Shown: piece by piece, positions 8,411 through 15,965 of the stretch
Position numbering within the stretch: position 1 is the first letter of the stretch
Layout: every line of letters begins with the position of its first letter
Source: Parabacteroides hominis
GTDB taxonomy: Bacteria; Bacteroidota; Bacteroidia; Bacteroidales; Tannerellaceae
DNA: 64,000 bases
NCBI RefSeq assembly: GCF_014287585.1
Contig: NZ_JACOOJ010000026.1
Coordinates: 1-64,000 of the forward strand
Direction: 5' to 3'
The notes under the pieces: model-generated
Told to the model about the DNA's origin: nothing
The model's input: the letters and a program-made list of their open reading frames with translations, nothing else
Databases searched by the model: none
Translations under genes and position numbers: made by a program

Positions 8411-9028
8411 TTAATTAACAAACAGATGCGACCAATCCTCGCGGGGTTGGGGCGTATAGGTATGGAAACCTAATGATTCGGCGGTGCGGCAATTGGGGAC
8501 GGCATCGTCTATGAACAATGTTTCTTCGGGGCGTATGCCTGCATTTTGCAGGACATATTCGAATATATCGGCGTTCGGTTTCAGCATGTGAAGCTGGTAG
8601 GAAAGATATATATGATTGAAAAAGTCGGAAGCATGGTGGCCTTTATAGGAGAAACAGGTCTTTTCCGACCAGTCCCAATGAATCTCGTTCGTATTGCTGA
8701 GCAGCATCGTATTGTAACGCTTGCGGAGGTCGAGCAAAAGATCCAGCTTATAATCCGGGACATCATCGAGCATGGCGATCCAGGCGGCATCGATCTGCTC
8801 GTCCGTCAGAGACTGCTTGGTCAGATGGCGGATGCCGTCGCGGAAGCCGGCTGTCGTGATGGAGCCGAGCTCGATCTTCATGAAGAGATCCTTATGCTGG
8901 TAATTATTGACAATCTGTTCGCGTATATTTGCGACACCCAAGCTCTCGAATGCCTCAATACAGCGGTTACGGGTGAGGTTGATGATCACGCCGCCAAAAT
9001 CTATAACCAAGTTTTTAATGCCTTCCAT
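8411..9028 (-). CDS. HAD-superfamily (subfamily IA) phosphatase
   Basis: This 205-residue cytoplasmic hydrolase has the four HAD motifs. The nucleophile is D10 in VIDFGGV, where Gly replaces the usual second Asp, as in YihX-like phosphatases. Motif II is LLSNTNEIH, the motif III Lys is in HMLKPN, and motif IV is FIDDAVPNC. A helical cap sits between motifs I and II. Such enzymes dephosphorylate sugar phosphates or nucleotides; the substrate cannot be told here. It lies 30 nt after potD on the same strand and may be read through from the polyamine transport operon, although no functional link is obvious. Confidence 0.85.
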   Translation of the reverse strand: MEGIKNLVIDFGGVIINLTRNRCIEAFESLGVANIREQIVNNYQHKDLFMKIELGSITTAGFRDGIRHLTKQSLTDEQIDAAWIAMLDDVPDYKLDLLLDLRKRYNTMLLSNTNEIHWDWSEKTCFSYKGHHASDFFNHIYLSYQLHMLKPNADIFEYVLQNAGIRPEETLFIDDAVPNCRTAESLGFHTYTPQPREDWSHLFVN

Positions 9029-9058
9029 GACTCTCTTTTTGATTCTAACTATTTATGT

Positions 9059-10387
9059 TTACCAGCGGCGGCGACGTCTGTGATGGCGTTTCCGTTGCTT
9101 ATATTGACGTATCCTGCGATATACCAACCAGACAAATAACACGCCGAACACAGCAAAGATCAGCAAGACGATCCCGGTATTCAGGTTATCCCCTTTCACG
9201 CGGCTCCACATCTCCAGGACCAGTTCCGTCCGGTCTCCGAAATCGCGGATCATGGCGCAACGCTCCACCACCTTGCGGTCGGGATATTGTACCGGATTGA
9301 TCCGGATGCTATCCGCACCGGGACCGAAGAAATAACTCAGGTCGGAAACTTCTTCGATTGTCGAATCGATCTTGGCTTCCATGATTTCGGGAGTCGCGAT
9401 GGCACTGACGTAACCGATGGCGTCCATATTCCGCAAAGCGACGTCCGGACGACAAAGATAATCAATAAAATAACTGGCAGCCTTTACATTGCGGGCATAT
9501 TTAGGGATCGCCCAGCCGTCGTACCAGATATTGCTGCCTTCGCGGGGCACTTCATAGTCCAGCTCCACCCCGACAGCCTCCGCTTCGTCCATCGCCCAGA
9601 CCGCATCCCCGCTCCAGGTAAAGTTGAGCCAGGCCTTGCCTTTCGTCATCATCTCCTTGCCGAAGTCGGCTTCCCAACCGGCAATGTTGGGCTTCATCTT
9701 TTTCAGATATTCCTCGGCTATGGCGATTGCTTCGGGCGAATTGTCGTTCATCAGCTGCTCGACTGTCACAGTGCCGTCTGCCAGTTCCTTCGCATGGGCA
9801 TAGATAATGGCCGTACCGTAGGCATCGCGATAACTGTCTTTCATCAAGATCTTATTCCTGAACTTGGGGTCCCAGAGGCATTCCCAGCTTTCGACCTCTT
9901 CTTTGGTAACGAACTGCTTGTTATAGAGAATCCCTGCCGTTCCCCACATATAAGGGACGACATAGTCGGTCGTTTTCCGCCCCGGCTGGCTTAGCTTATT
10001 CAGTTGCTCGCGGATATAGGGAGAGATATTATCCAGGTAATCCGGTGTCTTTCCGAAATTGCGGTCTATCGGGACAAGGAGGTTTTTCTTCAGCATCCGC
10101 TCGATGATATATTCGGACGGACAGATCAAGTCGAAATCTTCATGCCCGCGTTCAATCTTGGTAAGCATGATTTCGTTGATATCGAACACCTGGTAGATGA
10201 TCCGGATATCCTCGCCGGTCTGTTCCTTGTACCAGGCGGGAAATCCGGCTAAGACATCTTCGTCGATATAATCCCCCCAGTTGTAGACTTTCAGGATATG
10301 GCTGCGTTCCTCGTCCGTACGTCCGCATGAGGACATTGCGCCTAAAAGGAGCATGCAACCGGCTATTATTGTAATCAGTTTATTCAT
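9059..10387 (-). CDS. potD: Spermidine/putrescine ABC transporter substrate-binding protein
   Basis: This 442-residue protein has a lipoprotein signal ending AMSSC (Cys21) followed by a PotD-type binding fold, with NWGDYIDEDVL near the start and LNFTWSGDAVWAMDEAE in the middle. It would capture polyamines and hand them to PotBC. It is about 90 residues longer than E. coli PotD. The extension adds a C-terminal membrane helix (about 398-418, GIVLLIFAVFGVLFVWLV) and a very basic tail (RRIRQYKQRKRHHRRRRRW). The protein would thus be held in the inner membrane by its C-terminus, perhaps in addition to lipid. It follows potC by 16 nt. Confidence 0.9.
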   Translation of the reverse strand: MNKLITIIAGCMLLLGAMSSCGRTDEERSHILKVYNWGDYIDEDVLAGFPAWYKEQTGEDIRIIYQVFDINEIMLTKIERGHEDFDLICPSEYIIERMLKKNLLVPIDRNFGKTPDYLDNISPYIREQLNKLSQPGRKTTDYVVPYMWGTAGILYNKQFVTKEEVESWECLWDPKFRNKILMKDSYRDAYGTAIIYAHAKELADGTVTVEQLMNDNSPEAIAIAEEYLKKMKPNIAGWEADFGKEMMTKGKAWLNFTWSGDAVWAMDEAEAVGVELDYEVPREGSNIWYDGWAIPKYARNVKAASYFIDYLCRPDVALRNMDAIGYVSAIATPEIMEAKIDSTIEEVSDLSYFFGPGADSIRINPVQYPDRKVVERCAMIRDFGDRTELVLEMWSRVKGDNLNTGIVLLIFAVFGVLFVWLVYRRIRQYKQRKRHHRRRRRW

Positions 10388-10403
10388 TTCCTGCTTTTCT
10401 CCA

Positions 10404-11192
10404 TTAGCTTTTGGACTTCTCCGCCCGTTTATTAATTACAATCAAAAGGACGAGTACCGTCACGAAGATGATCGTCGACAACGGACGCAATTCCGGTGTC
10501 AGCCCTCCTTTGCGGGCATCCGCATAAATAAAGGTCGAAAGGGTTTCCAGCCCCTCGTTGCCGATCGTAAAGATAGTCACGGCAAAGTCGTCGATCGAAA
10601 GCGTGAAAGCGAGTATAAAGCCGCTGATCATTCCCGGACGAATCTCCGGCAGGATCACCTTGCGCAACGCCTGGAAAGGGGTCGCCCCCAGATCGAGCGC
10701 CGTCTCATAAACATTCTGGTTCATCTTTTTCAGGCGAGGCATCACGCTCAGCACCACGTAGGGCGTACAGAACGTAATATGCGCCAGCACGACCGTCGTG
10801 AATCCCTGCGAAACGCCAAAACTCACGAACAGCAGGAAAAGGGAGACACCCGTAATGATATCGGCATTCATCATCGGGATCGCATTGGCAAAGTTCATCA
10901 CCTGGCGGGTCCGCGACCGCAGGTTGAAAATGCCGATAGCCGCAATGCTGCCCAACAAGGTGGAGACGGTTGCCGCAATCATCGCGATAGCAAACGTATT
11001 CCACAACGCGCTCACCAACGAACGCTGCACGCCTCCTGTAAACAGCGAACTATACAATTTGGTTGAAAATCCCGTCCAGTTTCCCAAGACTTTCGCTTCG
11101 GTAAACGAGAAGATCATAATAATCAGAATCGGGGAATAGAGCAGCGCCAACAGCAACCACAGATACCCTTTCGCCATCCATTTCGTCATCAT
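10404..11192 (-). CDS. potC: Spermidine/putrescine ABC transporter permease PotC
   Basis: This 262-residue inner-membrane permease has six predicted helices and the EAA loop that contacts the ATPase (YETALDLGATPFQALRKVILP, around residue 165). It ends in a short basic tail. It pairs with PotB to form the polyamine channel. Its ATG overlaps the stop of potB by 4 nt, and its stop lies 16 nt before potD, so the four pot genes are one transcript. Length and motif are standard for the family. Confidence 0.93.
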   Translation of the reverse strand: MMTKWMAKGYLWLLLALLYSPILIIMIFSFTEAKVLGNWTGFSTKLYSSLFTGGVQRSLVSALWNTFAIAMIAATVSTLLGSIAAIGIFNLRSRTRQVMNFANAIPMMNADIITGVSLFLLFVSFGVSQGFTTVVLAHITFCTPYVVLSVMPRLKKMNQNVYETALDLGATPFQALRKVILPEIRPGMISGFILAFTLSIDDFAVTIFTIGNEGLETLSTFIYADARKGGLTPELRPLSTIIFVTVLVLLIVINKRAEKSKS

Positions 11193-11962
11193 ATCACACC
11201 TCCCCCTTCGTTTGAGGCATTGTCTTCATCGTTCGTAAAGAGGATGGTAACGCCGATCAGCAACAACATAATCAGGGAAAGCGCCGCGCCATAATTCCAC
11301 ATGCCGTTATAGATATTTTCCTGCACGGTCGTACCGAACAGTTTGATGTTATTCATCGTCAACAACTCGGCAATGGCAAAAGTGGAAACCGTCGGCATGA
11401 AAACCATGACGATCCCGCTCATCACACCGGGCATCGAAAGAGGCAGGATCGTCTTCATAAAGACCTGAAACGGATTGGCTCCCAAATCCTGGGCCGCCTC
11501 GATCAGGTTACGGTCCATCTTTTGCAACGTATTATAAATCGGATAGATCATGAACGGGAGGAAGTTATACACCATGCCGAAAACCAGCGCCCCCTCTCCC
11601 AACGGCAGGTTCAGGAAATCGAACAGGGCCACCGTAGCCAGCGTACGGATCAGGATATTCACCCACATCGGCAGGATGAACAGCACGACCATCGTCCGGG
11701 AGGTATTGAAACGCTCCTGGCTCAGGATATAAGCAGCCGGATAGCCCAGGATAAGACAGACAAGCGTCGTGATAATCGCAATCCCGATCGAATAGACGAA
11801 CGTGTTCATCGCTTCGGGATGCACCATGAACTTACGGAAATTAGCAAAAGTGAATGCTCCGTCGGCATCTGTAAACGCATAGAATACGATCAGCAGCAAG
11901 GGCATTACGACAAAAACAGCCAGAAACAGGGCATAAGGAATCGTCCAGTTCCTTCGCCGCAT
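11189..11962 (-). CDS. potB: Spermidine/putrescine ABC transporter permease PotB
   Basis: This is an inner-membrane permease of about 257 residues with six helices and an EAA loop (LIEAAQDLGANPFQVFMKTILP). I start it at the ATG at 11962 (MRRRNWTIPYALFL), which matches typical PotB length and lies 16 nt after the potA stop. The frame stays open upstream to 12088, but that would overlap potA by over 100 nt with a non-typical N-terminus. A GTG overlapping the end of potA is a second option. It acts with PotC in polyamine import. Confidence 0.9.
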   Translation of the reverse strand: MRRRNWTIPYALFLAVFVVMPLLLIVFYAFTDADGAFTFANFRKFMVHPEAMNTFVYSIGIAIITTLVCLILGYPAAYILSQERFNTSRTMVVLFILPMWVNILIRTLATVALFDFLNLPLGEGALVFGMVYNFLPFMIYPIYNTLQKMDRNLIEAAQDLGANPFQVFMKTILPLSMPGVMSGIVMVFMPTVSTFAIAELLTMNNIKLFGTTVQENIYNGMWNYGAALSLIMLLLIGVTILFTNDEDNASNEGGGVI

Positions 11963-11978
11963 AAAAAACGCTGAGATC

Positions 11979-13385
11979 TTACTTACCACTTCCTTCCTTT
12001 TTAGTTGATTGAACAATCCGTATGTTTTCGGGAGCGATCGTGATTCCGACCCGGTCACCGTCGTCCCAGACATCATTCGTGTCGACAAAGATATCTTCGT
12101 CCCAGTCGGTAAACACCGTCAGATGATAATGGTTGCCTTTATAGAGGATAAATTTCACTTCGCCGGTCAGGCGTCCGTCTTCCTCGTTGTCTTCCAGGAT
12201 GACGCGGGCAAAGTCCACTTCTACCTGCACGGGTGTTTCCGGCTCTATTCCGGGGACTTCCCGGCATTCGAACGTGCAACCTAAAAATTCCACATGCGTG
12301 GCATCGACCATCTTGCCTTCGAACGTATTGCAGATACGTTCCTTTTTCATCACGTGGATATCGAAGGGCTTCACTAACAGGCCGACTTCCTGCCCGGCAT
12401 CGAAGCAATGGTAATCCTGCACCATGAACTCATAGCCTTCCGGCGTCTGCACCATCATTTCGTAGTGAACGCCTTTAAAGATAGAGGATGTCACCGTCCC
12501 CGTCAGCATGGCGGCTTCAGACGGCTCGAAAATATAAATGTCTTCCGGACGAAGCACGACATCCACCGGAACCTGCTGGCCGAAGCCTTCGTCCACGCAC
12601 TCGAACTCGTGGCCGGCAAAGGACACTAATTTATCTTTGATCATCAGCCCGTTCAGGATGTTGCTTTCGCCGATGAAGTCGGCGACAAACGAGTTGATCG
12701 GTTCGTTATAGATGTCGATCGGCGTCCCGATCTGCTGGATCTTCCCTTCGCTCATCACGACGATCGTGTCGCTCAGTGTGAGCGCTTCCTCCTGGTCGTG
12801 GGTCACATAGATAAAGGTGATCCCAAGGGATTTATGCATCTCCTTCAACTCCATCTGCATATCCTTGCGCATCTTGAGGTCGAGAGCAGCCAGCGGTTCA
12901 TCCAGCAAAAGCACCTCCGGCTCGTTCACGATGGCACGGGCGATGGCAACGCGCTGCTGCTGTCCGCCGGAGAGGGAGTCGACATCCCGGTATTCGTAGT
13001 CGGTCATCCCCACCATCTTCAATGCCTGCTTCACCTTTTTCTCGATAACGGCTGCCGGGAGTTTTTTCAGCTTCAGGCCGAAAGCGATATTATTGAATAC
13101 ATTCAGGTGAGGGAAAAGGGCGTACTTCTGAAAAACGGTATTGACCGGACGTTTATGGGGAGGCGTTTGCGTGATTTCCTTTCCCGCAATCGTGATAACC
13201 CCTTCCGAAGCTGTCTGGAATCCGGCTATCAGACGTAACAACGTCGTCTTTCCGCAACCGGACGGCCCTAAAATGGTTACAAACTCGCCCTTGCGGACAG
13301 ACAAATTCACATCATTCAATACGGCCTTGTCCCCAAAGAATTTAGACACATGCTCCACACCAATGATGCAGTCAGATTTTTGCAT
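11979..13385 (-). CDS. potA: Spermidine/putrescine ABC transporter ATPase PotA, extended form
   Basis: This 468-residue ATPase energises polyamine uptake. It has a Walker A motif (GPSGCGKTT, about 40-48), the signature LSGGQQQR (138-145) and Walker B (LLLDEP, 159-164), followed by the switch His in VTHDQEEA. After the nucleotide-binding domain come TOBE-like segments. They appear duplicated (regions around 265-345 and 365-460, each with a [10 protein letters not shown] or [10 protein letters not shown] element), making it about 90 residues longer than E. coli PotA. It is the first gene of potABCD. A TACCTTTG box lies upstream at 13449-13456. Confidence 0.93.
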   Translation of the reverse strand: MQKSDCIIGVEHVSKFFGDKAVLNDVNLSVRKGEFVTILGPSGCGKTTLLRLIAGFQTASEGVITIAGKEITQTPPHKRPVNTVFQKYALFPHLNVFNNIAFGLKLKKLPAAVIEKKVKQALKMVGMTDYEYRDVDSLSGGQQQRVAIARAIVNEPEVLLLDEPLAALDLKMRKDMQMELKEMHKSLGITFIYVTHDQEEALTLSDTIVVMSEGKIQQIGTPIDIYNEPINSFVADFIGESNILNGLMIKDKLVSFAGHEFECVDEGFGQQVPVDVVLRPEDIYIFEPSEAAMLTGTVTSSIFKGVHYEMMVQTPEGYEFMVQDYHCFDAGQEVGLLVKPFDIHVMKKERICNTFEGKMVDATHVEFLGCTFECREVPGIEPETPVQVEVDFARVILEDNEEDGRLTGEVKFILYKGNHYHLTVFTDWDEDIFVDTNDVWDDGDRVGITIAPENIRIVQSTKKEGSGK

Positions 13386-13448
13386 AGACTATACCCCTTT
13401 ACCAATACAGATTAAACATATTTCTGCTTTTTCTCGTAAAAAGCGGCA

Positions 13449-13456
13449 CAAAGGTA
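13449..13456 (-). promoter_or_regulatory. -7 box (TACCTTTG) of the pot operon
   Basis: This is an exact TAnnTTTG match on the minus strand, 64 nt upstream of the potA ATG at 13385. It is the only good candidate between potA and the MFS gene. Confidence 0.55.
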
Positions 13457-13569
13457 ATAATTAATTGATAATTGAGAGTTGATTTCAGTTTCTTCTACAG
13501 ATAATATTACGGTGAACATGATTACACGCGTACCTCCACGACTCTGTACGAATATATCAGGAAACTCAA

Positions 13570-14874
13570 CTATTTATCTTGTTTTCCGGCAATACCAGGT
13601 TTAATATCGCTCCTGCAAAGCGAAGAGTCCCATTCGGGCAATGCAAATATGATCCATCTGCGACCGTTATATCGGCAGGACGATGCGACGGAAATAAAGA
13701 ATGCAACCGCCACCAATGCGATAACAAACCAGACGAAGGTATTCCAGCCATATCCGGAAAGGATGATACCGGTCAATGAGCCGGCAACACTCGAACCGGC
13801 ATAGTAAAAGAGCCAATAAAGACTGGTTGCACTGCTTTTGGCCTGCCGGGCATTTACGGAAACGATCCTGCTTGCCATCGTATGTGCACTGAAGAAAGCG
13901 AACGTCAAGATACCAAGTCCTGTTATGATCGCCCAAAGTTGCATGACAAGCAATAGCAACAAGCCACCCGCCATCAAAAGGAGAGAACCTTTCAACAACA
14001 CAGCAGGGCTGTACCGGTCGGAAAGTTTGCCTGTGACAAGAGAACCGACTACACCTGTCGTGTACATCATAAATATCATGGCGACAACATAATGCGGCAG
14101 TCCGAACGAGGAAGATTCCAGAATGAAAGAAAGATAATTATAGACACTCACAAATGCCCCCATCGCCAAAGCAGCAACCAGAAACATCCCCAGGAATGTG
14201 ATTTTATTCAGGAACCGTCCCATATCCCCTACTCTCTTACGCACATCGACGGAAGAAGGAGCAAAGTTCTCCGAACGTGGAATCTTACAGATAAAGACAA
14301 TGCCAAGTATCAAGCTGACAAGTCCGATCGCCAGTGCAGCATACCTCCAGTTGCTCCATCCGGAAAGGAGCGTCCCCATCACCCTGCCTGCCATCCCGCC
14401 GACCGTATTCCCGCTCAGATAAAGGCTGATTGCCAAACCGATCACAGAAGCGTCCACCTCTTCCGACAAATAAGCAAGTGCGACAGCCGATACCCCGGAA
14501 AGCACAGCCCCCTTCAAAAAGTTTATGACCAGTAAGAGCGGAAAATTCCAGGCAAAGGCAGATAATACAGTCAGAGCGGAAGACAGAACAAGCGCAACTC
14601 CCATCAGTCTATGCCGTGAAAGCGAATCGGCTTTGAAAGCAAAGACAAACAAGCCCGCAGCCATACCTATCGTAGATACCGATACGGCAAGGCTGCTCAT
14701 AGCCGGCGTTATCCTGAAAGAGGTGCAGAGTTCCGAAAGCATAGGCTGGAACAGATATAACTGGGCAAAAACCGAAAGACCGGACAGGAACATGCAATTC
14801 CTGATCAACCGGAAACGCTTCGTCTCCTTTTCTGCCTTTACTGTTGTATTTATGTGCATAAGATCGTTTTTCAT
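13570..14874 (-). CDS. MFS transporter, YnfM-like
   Basis: This 434-residue inner-membrane transporter of the major facilitator superfamily has twelve predicted helices. The TM2-3 loop (FAFKADSLSRHRLMG) and the TM8-9 loop (GKLSDRYSPAVLLKG) fit the MFS signature. The segment SSATSLYWLFYYAGSSVAGSL is typical of the YnfM group of efflux-type carriers. The substrate is unknown. It is divergent from a LysR regulator 86 nt away, an arrangement like ynfL-ynfM in E. coli, so the regulator probably controls it. The last 40 residues, after the final helix, are hydrophilic and unusual. The ATG at 14874 is only 4 nt from a TACTTTTG box, so the mRNA may be leaderless or may start at the ATG at 14859. Confidence 0.85.
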   Translation of the reverse strand: MKNDLMHINTTVKAEKETKRFRLIRNCMFLSGLSVFAQLYLFQPMLSELCTSFRITPAMSSLAVSVSTIGMAAGLFVFAFKADSLSRHRLMGVALVLSSALTVLSAFAWNFPLLLVINFLKGAVLSGVSAVALAYLSEEVDASVIGLAISLYLSGNTVGGMAGRVMGTLLSGWSNWRYAALAIGLVSLILGIVFICKIPRSENFAPSSVDVRKRVGDMGRFLNKITFLGMFLVAALAMGAFVSVYNYLSFILESSSFGLPHYVVAMIFMMYTTGVVGSLVTGKLSDRYSPAVLLKGSLLLMAGGLLLLLVMQLWAIITGLGILTFAFFSAHTMASRIVSVNARQAKSSATSLYWLFYYAGSSVAGSLTGIILSGYGWNTFVWFVIALVAVAFFISVASSCRYNGRRWIIFALPEWDSSLCRSDIKPGIAGKQDK

Positions 14875-14878
14875 GCCA

Positions 14879-14886
14879 CAAAAGTA
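14879..14886 (-). promoter_or_regulatory. -7 box (TACTTTTG) of the MFS gene
   Basis: This is an exact TAnnTTTG match on the minus strand directly ahead of the ATG at 14874. Transcription from it would begin at or next to the start codon. Confidence 0.4.
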
Positions 14887-14907
14887 TGCAGCAAGAGAAT
14901 ATATACA

Positions 14908-14915
14908 TACATTTG
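14908..14915 (+). promoter_or_regulatory. -7 box (TACATTTG) of the LysR gene
   Basis: This is an exact TAnnTTTG match, 45 nt upstream of the ATG at 14961. It abuts the palindrome at 14916-14932. Confidence 0.5.
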
Positions 14916-14932
14916 CGAAACGCTATTTTTCG
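14916..14932. promoter_or_regulatory. Candidate LysR operator (CGAAA-N7-TTTCG)
   Basis: A 5-bp perfect inverted repeat with a 7-nt spacer sits between the divergent MFS and LysR genes, just after the regulator's -7 box. Position and geometry suit autoregulation by a LysR-type protein. Binding is inferred. Confidence 0.4.
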
Positions 14933-14960
14933 ATAGTAATCATTGATAAAACCGATTGAT

Positions 14961-15842
14961 ATGGAATTACGCCAGTTAAGATATTTCGAGAAGACAAGTG
15001 AACTCTTAAATTTCACAGAAGCGGCAAAGGCTTTATTTATCTCCCAAAGCACATTGTCACAACAGATCAAACAACTGGAAAGCGAGTTGGGAGTCCTGCT
15101 CTTCGACCGGGTAGGCAAACGCATTGTATTGACTGAAGCCGGATCATCGTTCCTGCCATACGCAAGAAACGCCATACGCGATGCCGATAGCGGCAAACAG
15201 ATCATCCGGGATCTGCAAGGATTGGAAACCGGATCGTTGCACATAGGGGTCACCTACAGCCTGAGCACGATCCTGACAAAAGCATTGAAAAAGTTTTCCG
15301 GGAAATATCCCAACATAAAGATCGAGATCACATTTGCCACTTCCGACGAATTGATGGAGATGTTGGACAATAATAAAATGGATTTTATCCTTTCATTTGA
15401 GTCGGGAAGTTCGGACGAAGGTTTCGATATGATTTCTCTTTTTACTTCCAGGTTGTATTTGATCGTGCATAAGACGCATCCCAGTGCCGGCATGCAGGCC
15501 GTCACACTTGAGAAACTGGCACAGATGCCGTTGATACTTCCGGCCAAAGGGTTTGCCACACGGGAACGGATCGACAAGATTTGCGAACAAAAAAAACTGG
15601 AATTGCATGTAGATATGGAGTTGAACGACGTCCACACGATAATCAACTTGGTAAATACCGGCAACTGGGGAACCATACTGACATTCGCAGCCGCCAGAAA
15701 TGAAGACGGGCTCGTCAAAATACCGATCCGTTCCGACATAGACCTGTCCACACATGCCGCGCTTTTCTGGACCAAAGGCGCATACCGTAAAAAGTCGGCA
15801 CTTGCTTTCACGGATATCCTATCGGAAATCCTGACATCTTAA
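14961..15842 (+). CDS. LysR-family transcriptional regulator
   Basis: This regulator of about 293 residues has a typical N-terminal winged helix (MELRQLRYFEKTSELLNFTEAAKAL and SQSTLSQQIKQLE) and a periplasmic-binding-like co-inducer domain from about residue 90. I use the ATG at 14961 because the HTH begins there in nearly all LysR proteins. The frame opens a few codons earlier. It is divergent from the MFS transporter and probably controls it in response to a small molecule. The effector is not evident. Confidence 0.93.
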   Translation: MELRQLRYFEKTSELLNFTEAAKALFISQSTLSQQIKQLESELGVLLFDRVGKRIVLTEAGSSFLPYARNAIRDADSGKQIIRDLQGLETGSLHIGVTYSLSTILTKALKKFSGKYPNIKIEITFATSDELMEMLDNNKMDFILSFESGSSDEGFDMISLFTSRLYLIVHKTHPSAGMQAVTLEKLAQMPLILPAKGFATRERIDKICEQKKLELHVDMELNDVHTIINLVNTGNWGTILTFAAARNEDGLVKIPIRSDIDLSTHAALFWTKGAYRKKSALAFTDILSEILTS

Positions 15843-15893
15843 GACAATGCCGCAATCGCAAGGGGGCCATGACGGACTGTCCGGACGGGGAAT

Positions 15894-15941
15894 TTTCATT
15901 TATCCGGCGGATAAGCAGAAATACCCTCCGGATAAATGAAA
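15894..15941. terminator. Long hairpin between convergent lysR and GH2 genes
   Basis: A perfect 14-bp inverted repeat (15894-15907 with 15928-15941) has a 20-nt loop. It lies between the stop of the LysR gene (plus) and the stop of the GH2 gene (minus), so it probably serves as a two-way terminator or 3'-end stabiliser. It has no long T-run. Confidence 0.5.
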
Positions 15942-15965
15942 TTAAAGATACCGATCGATCTGCTC

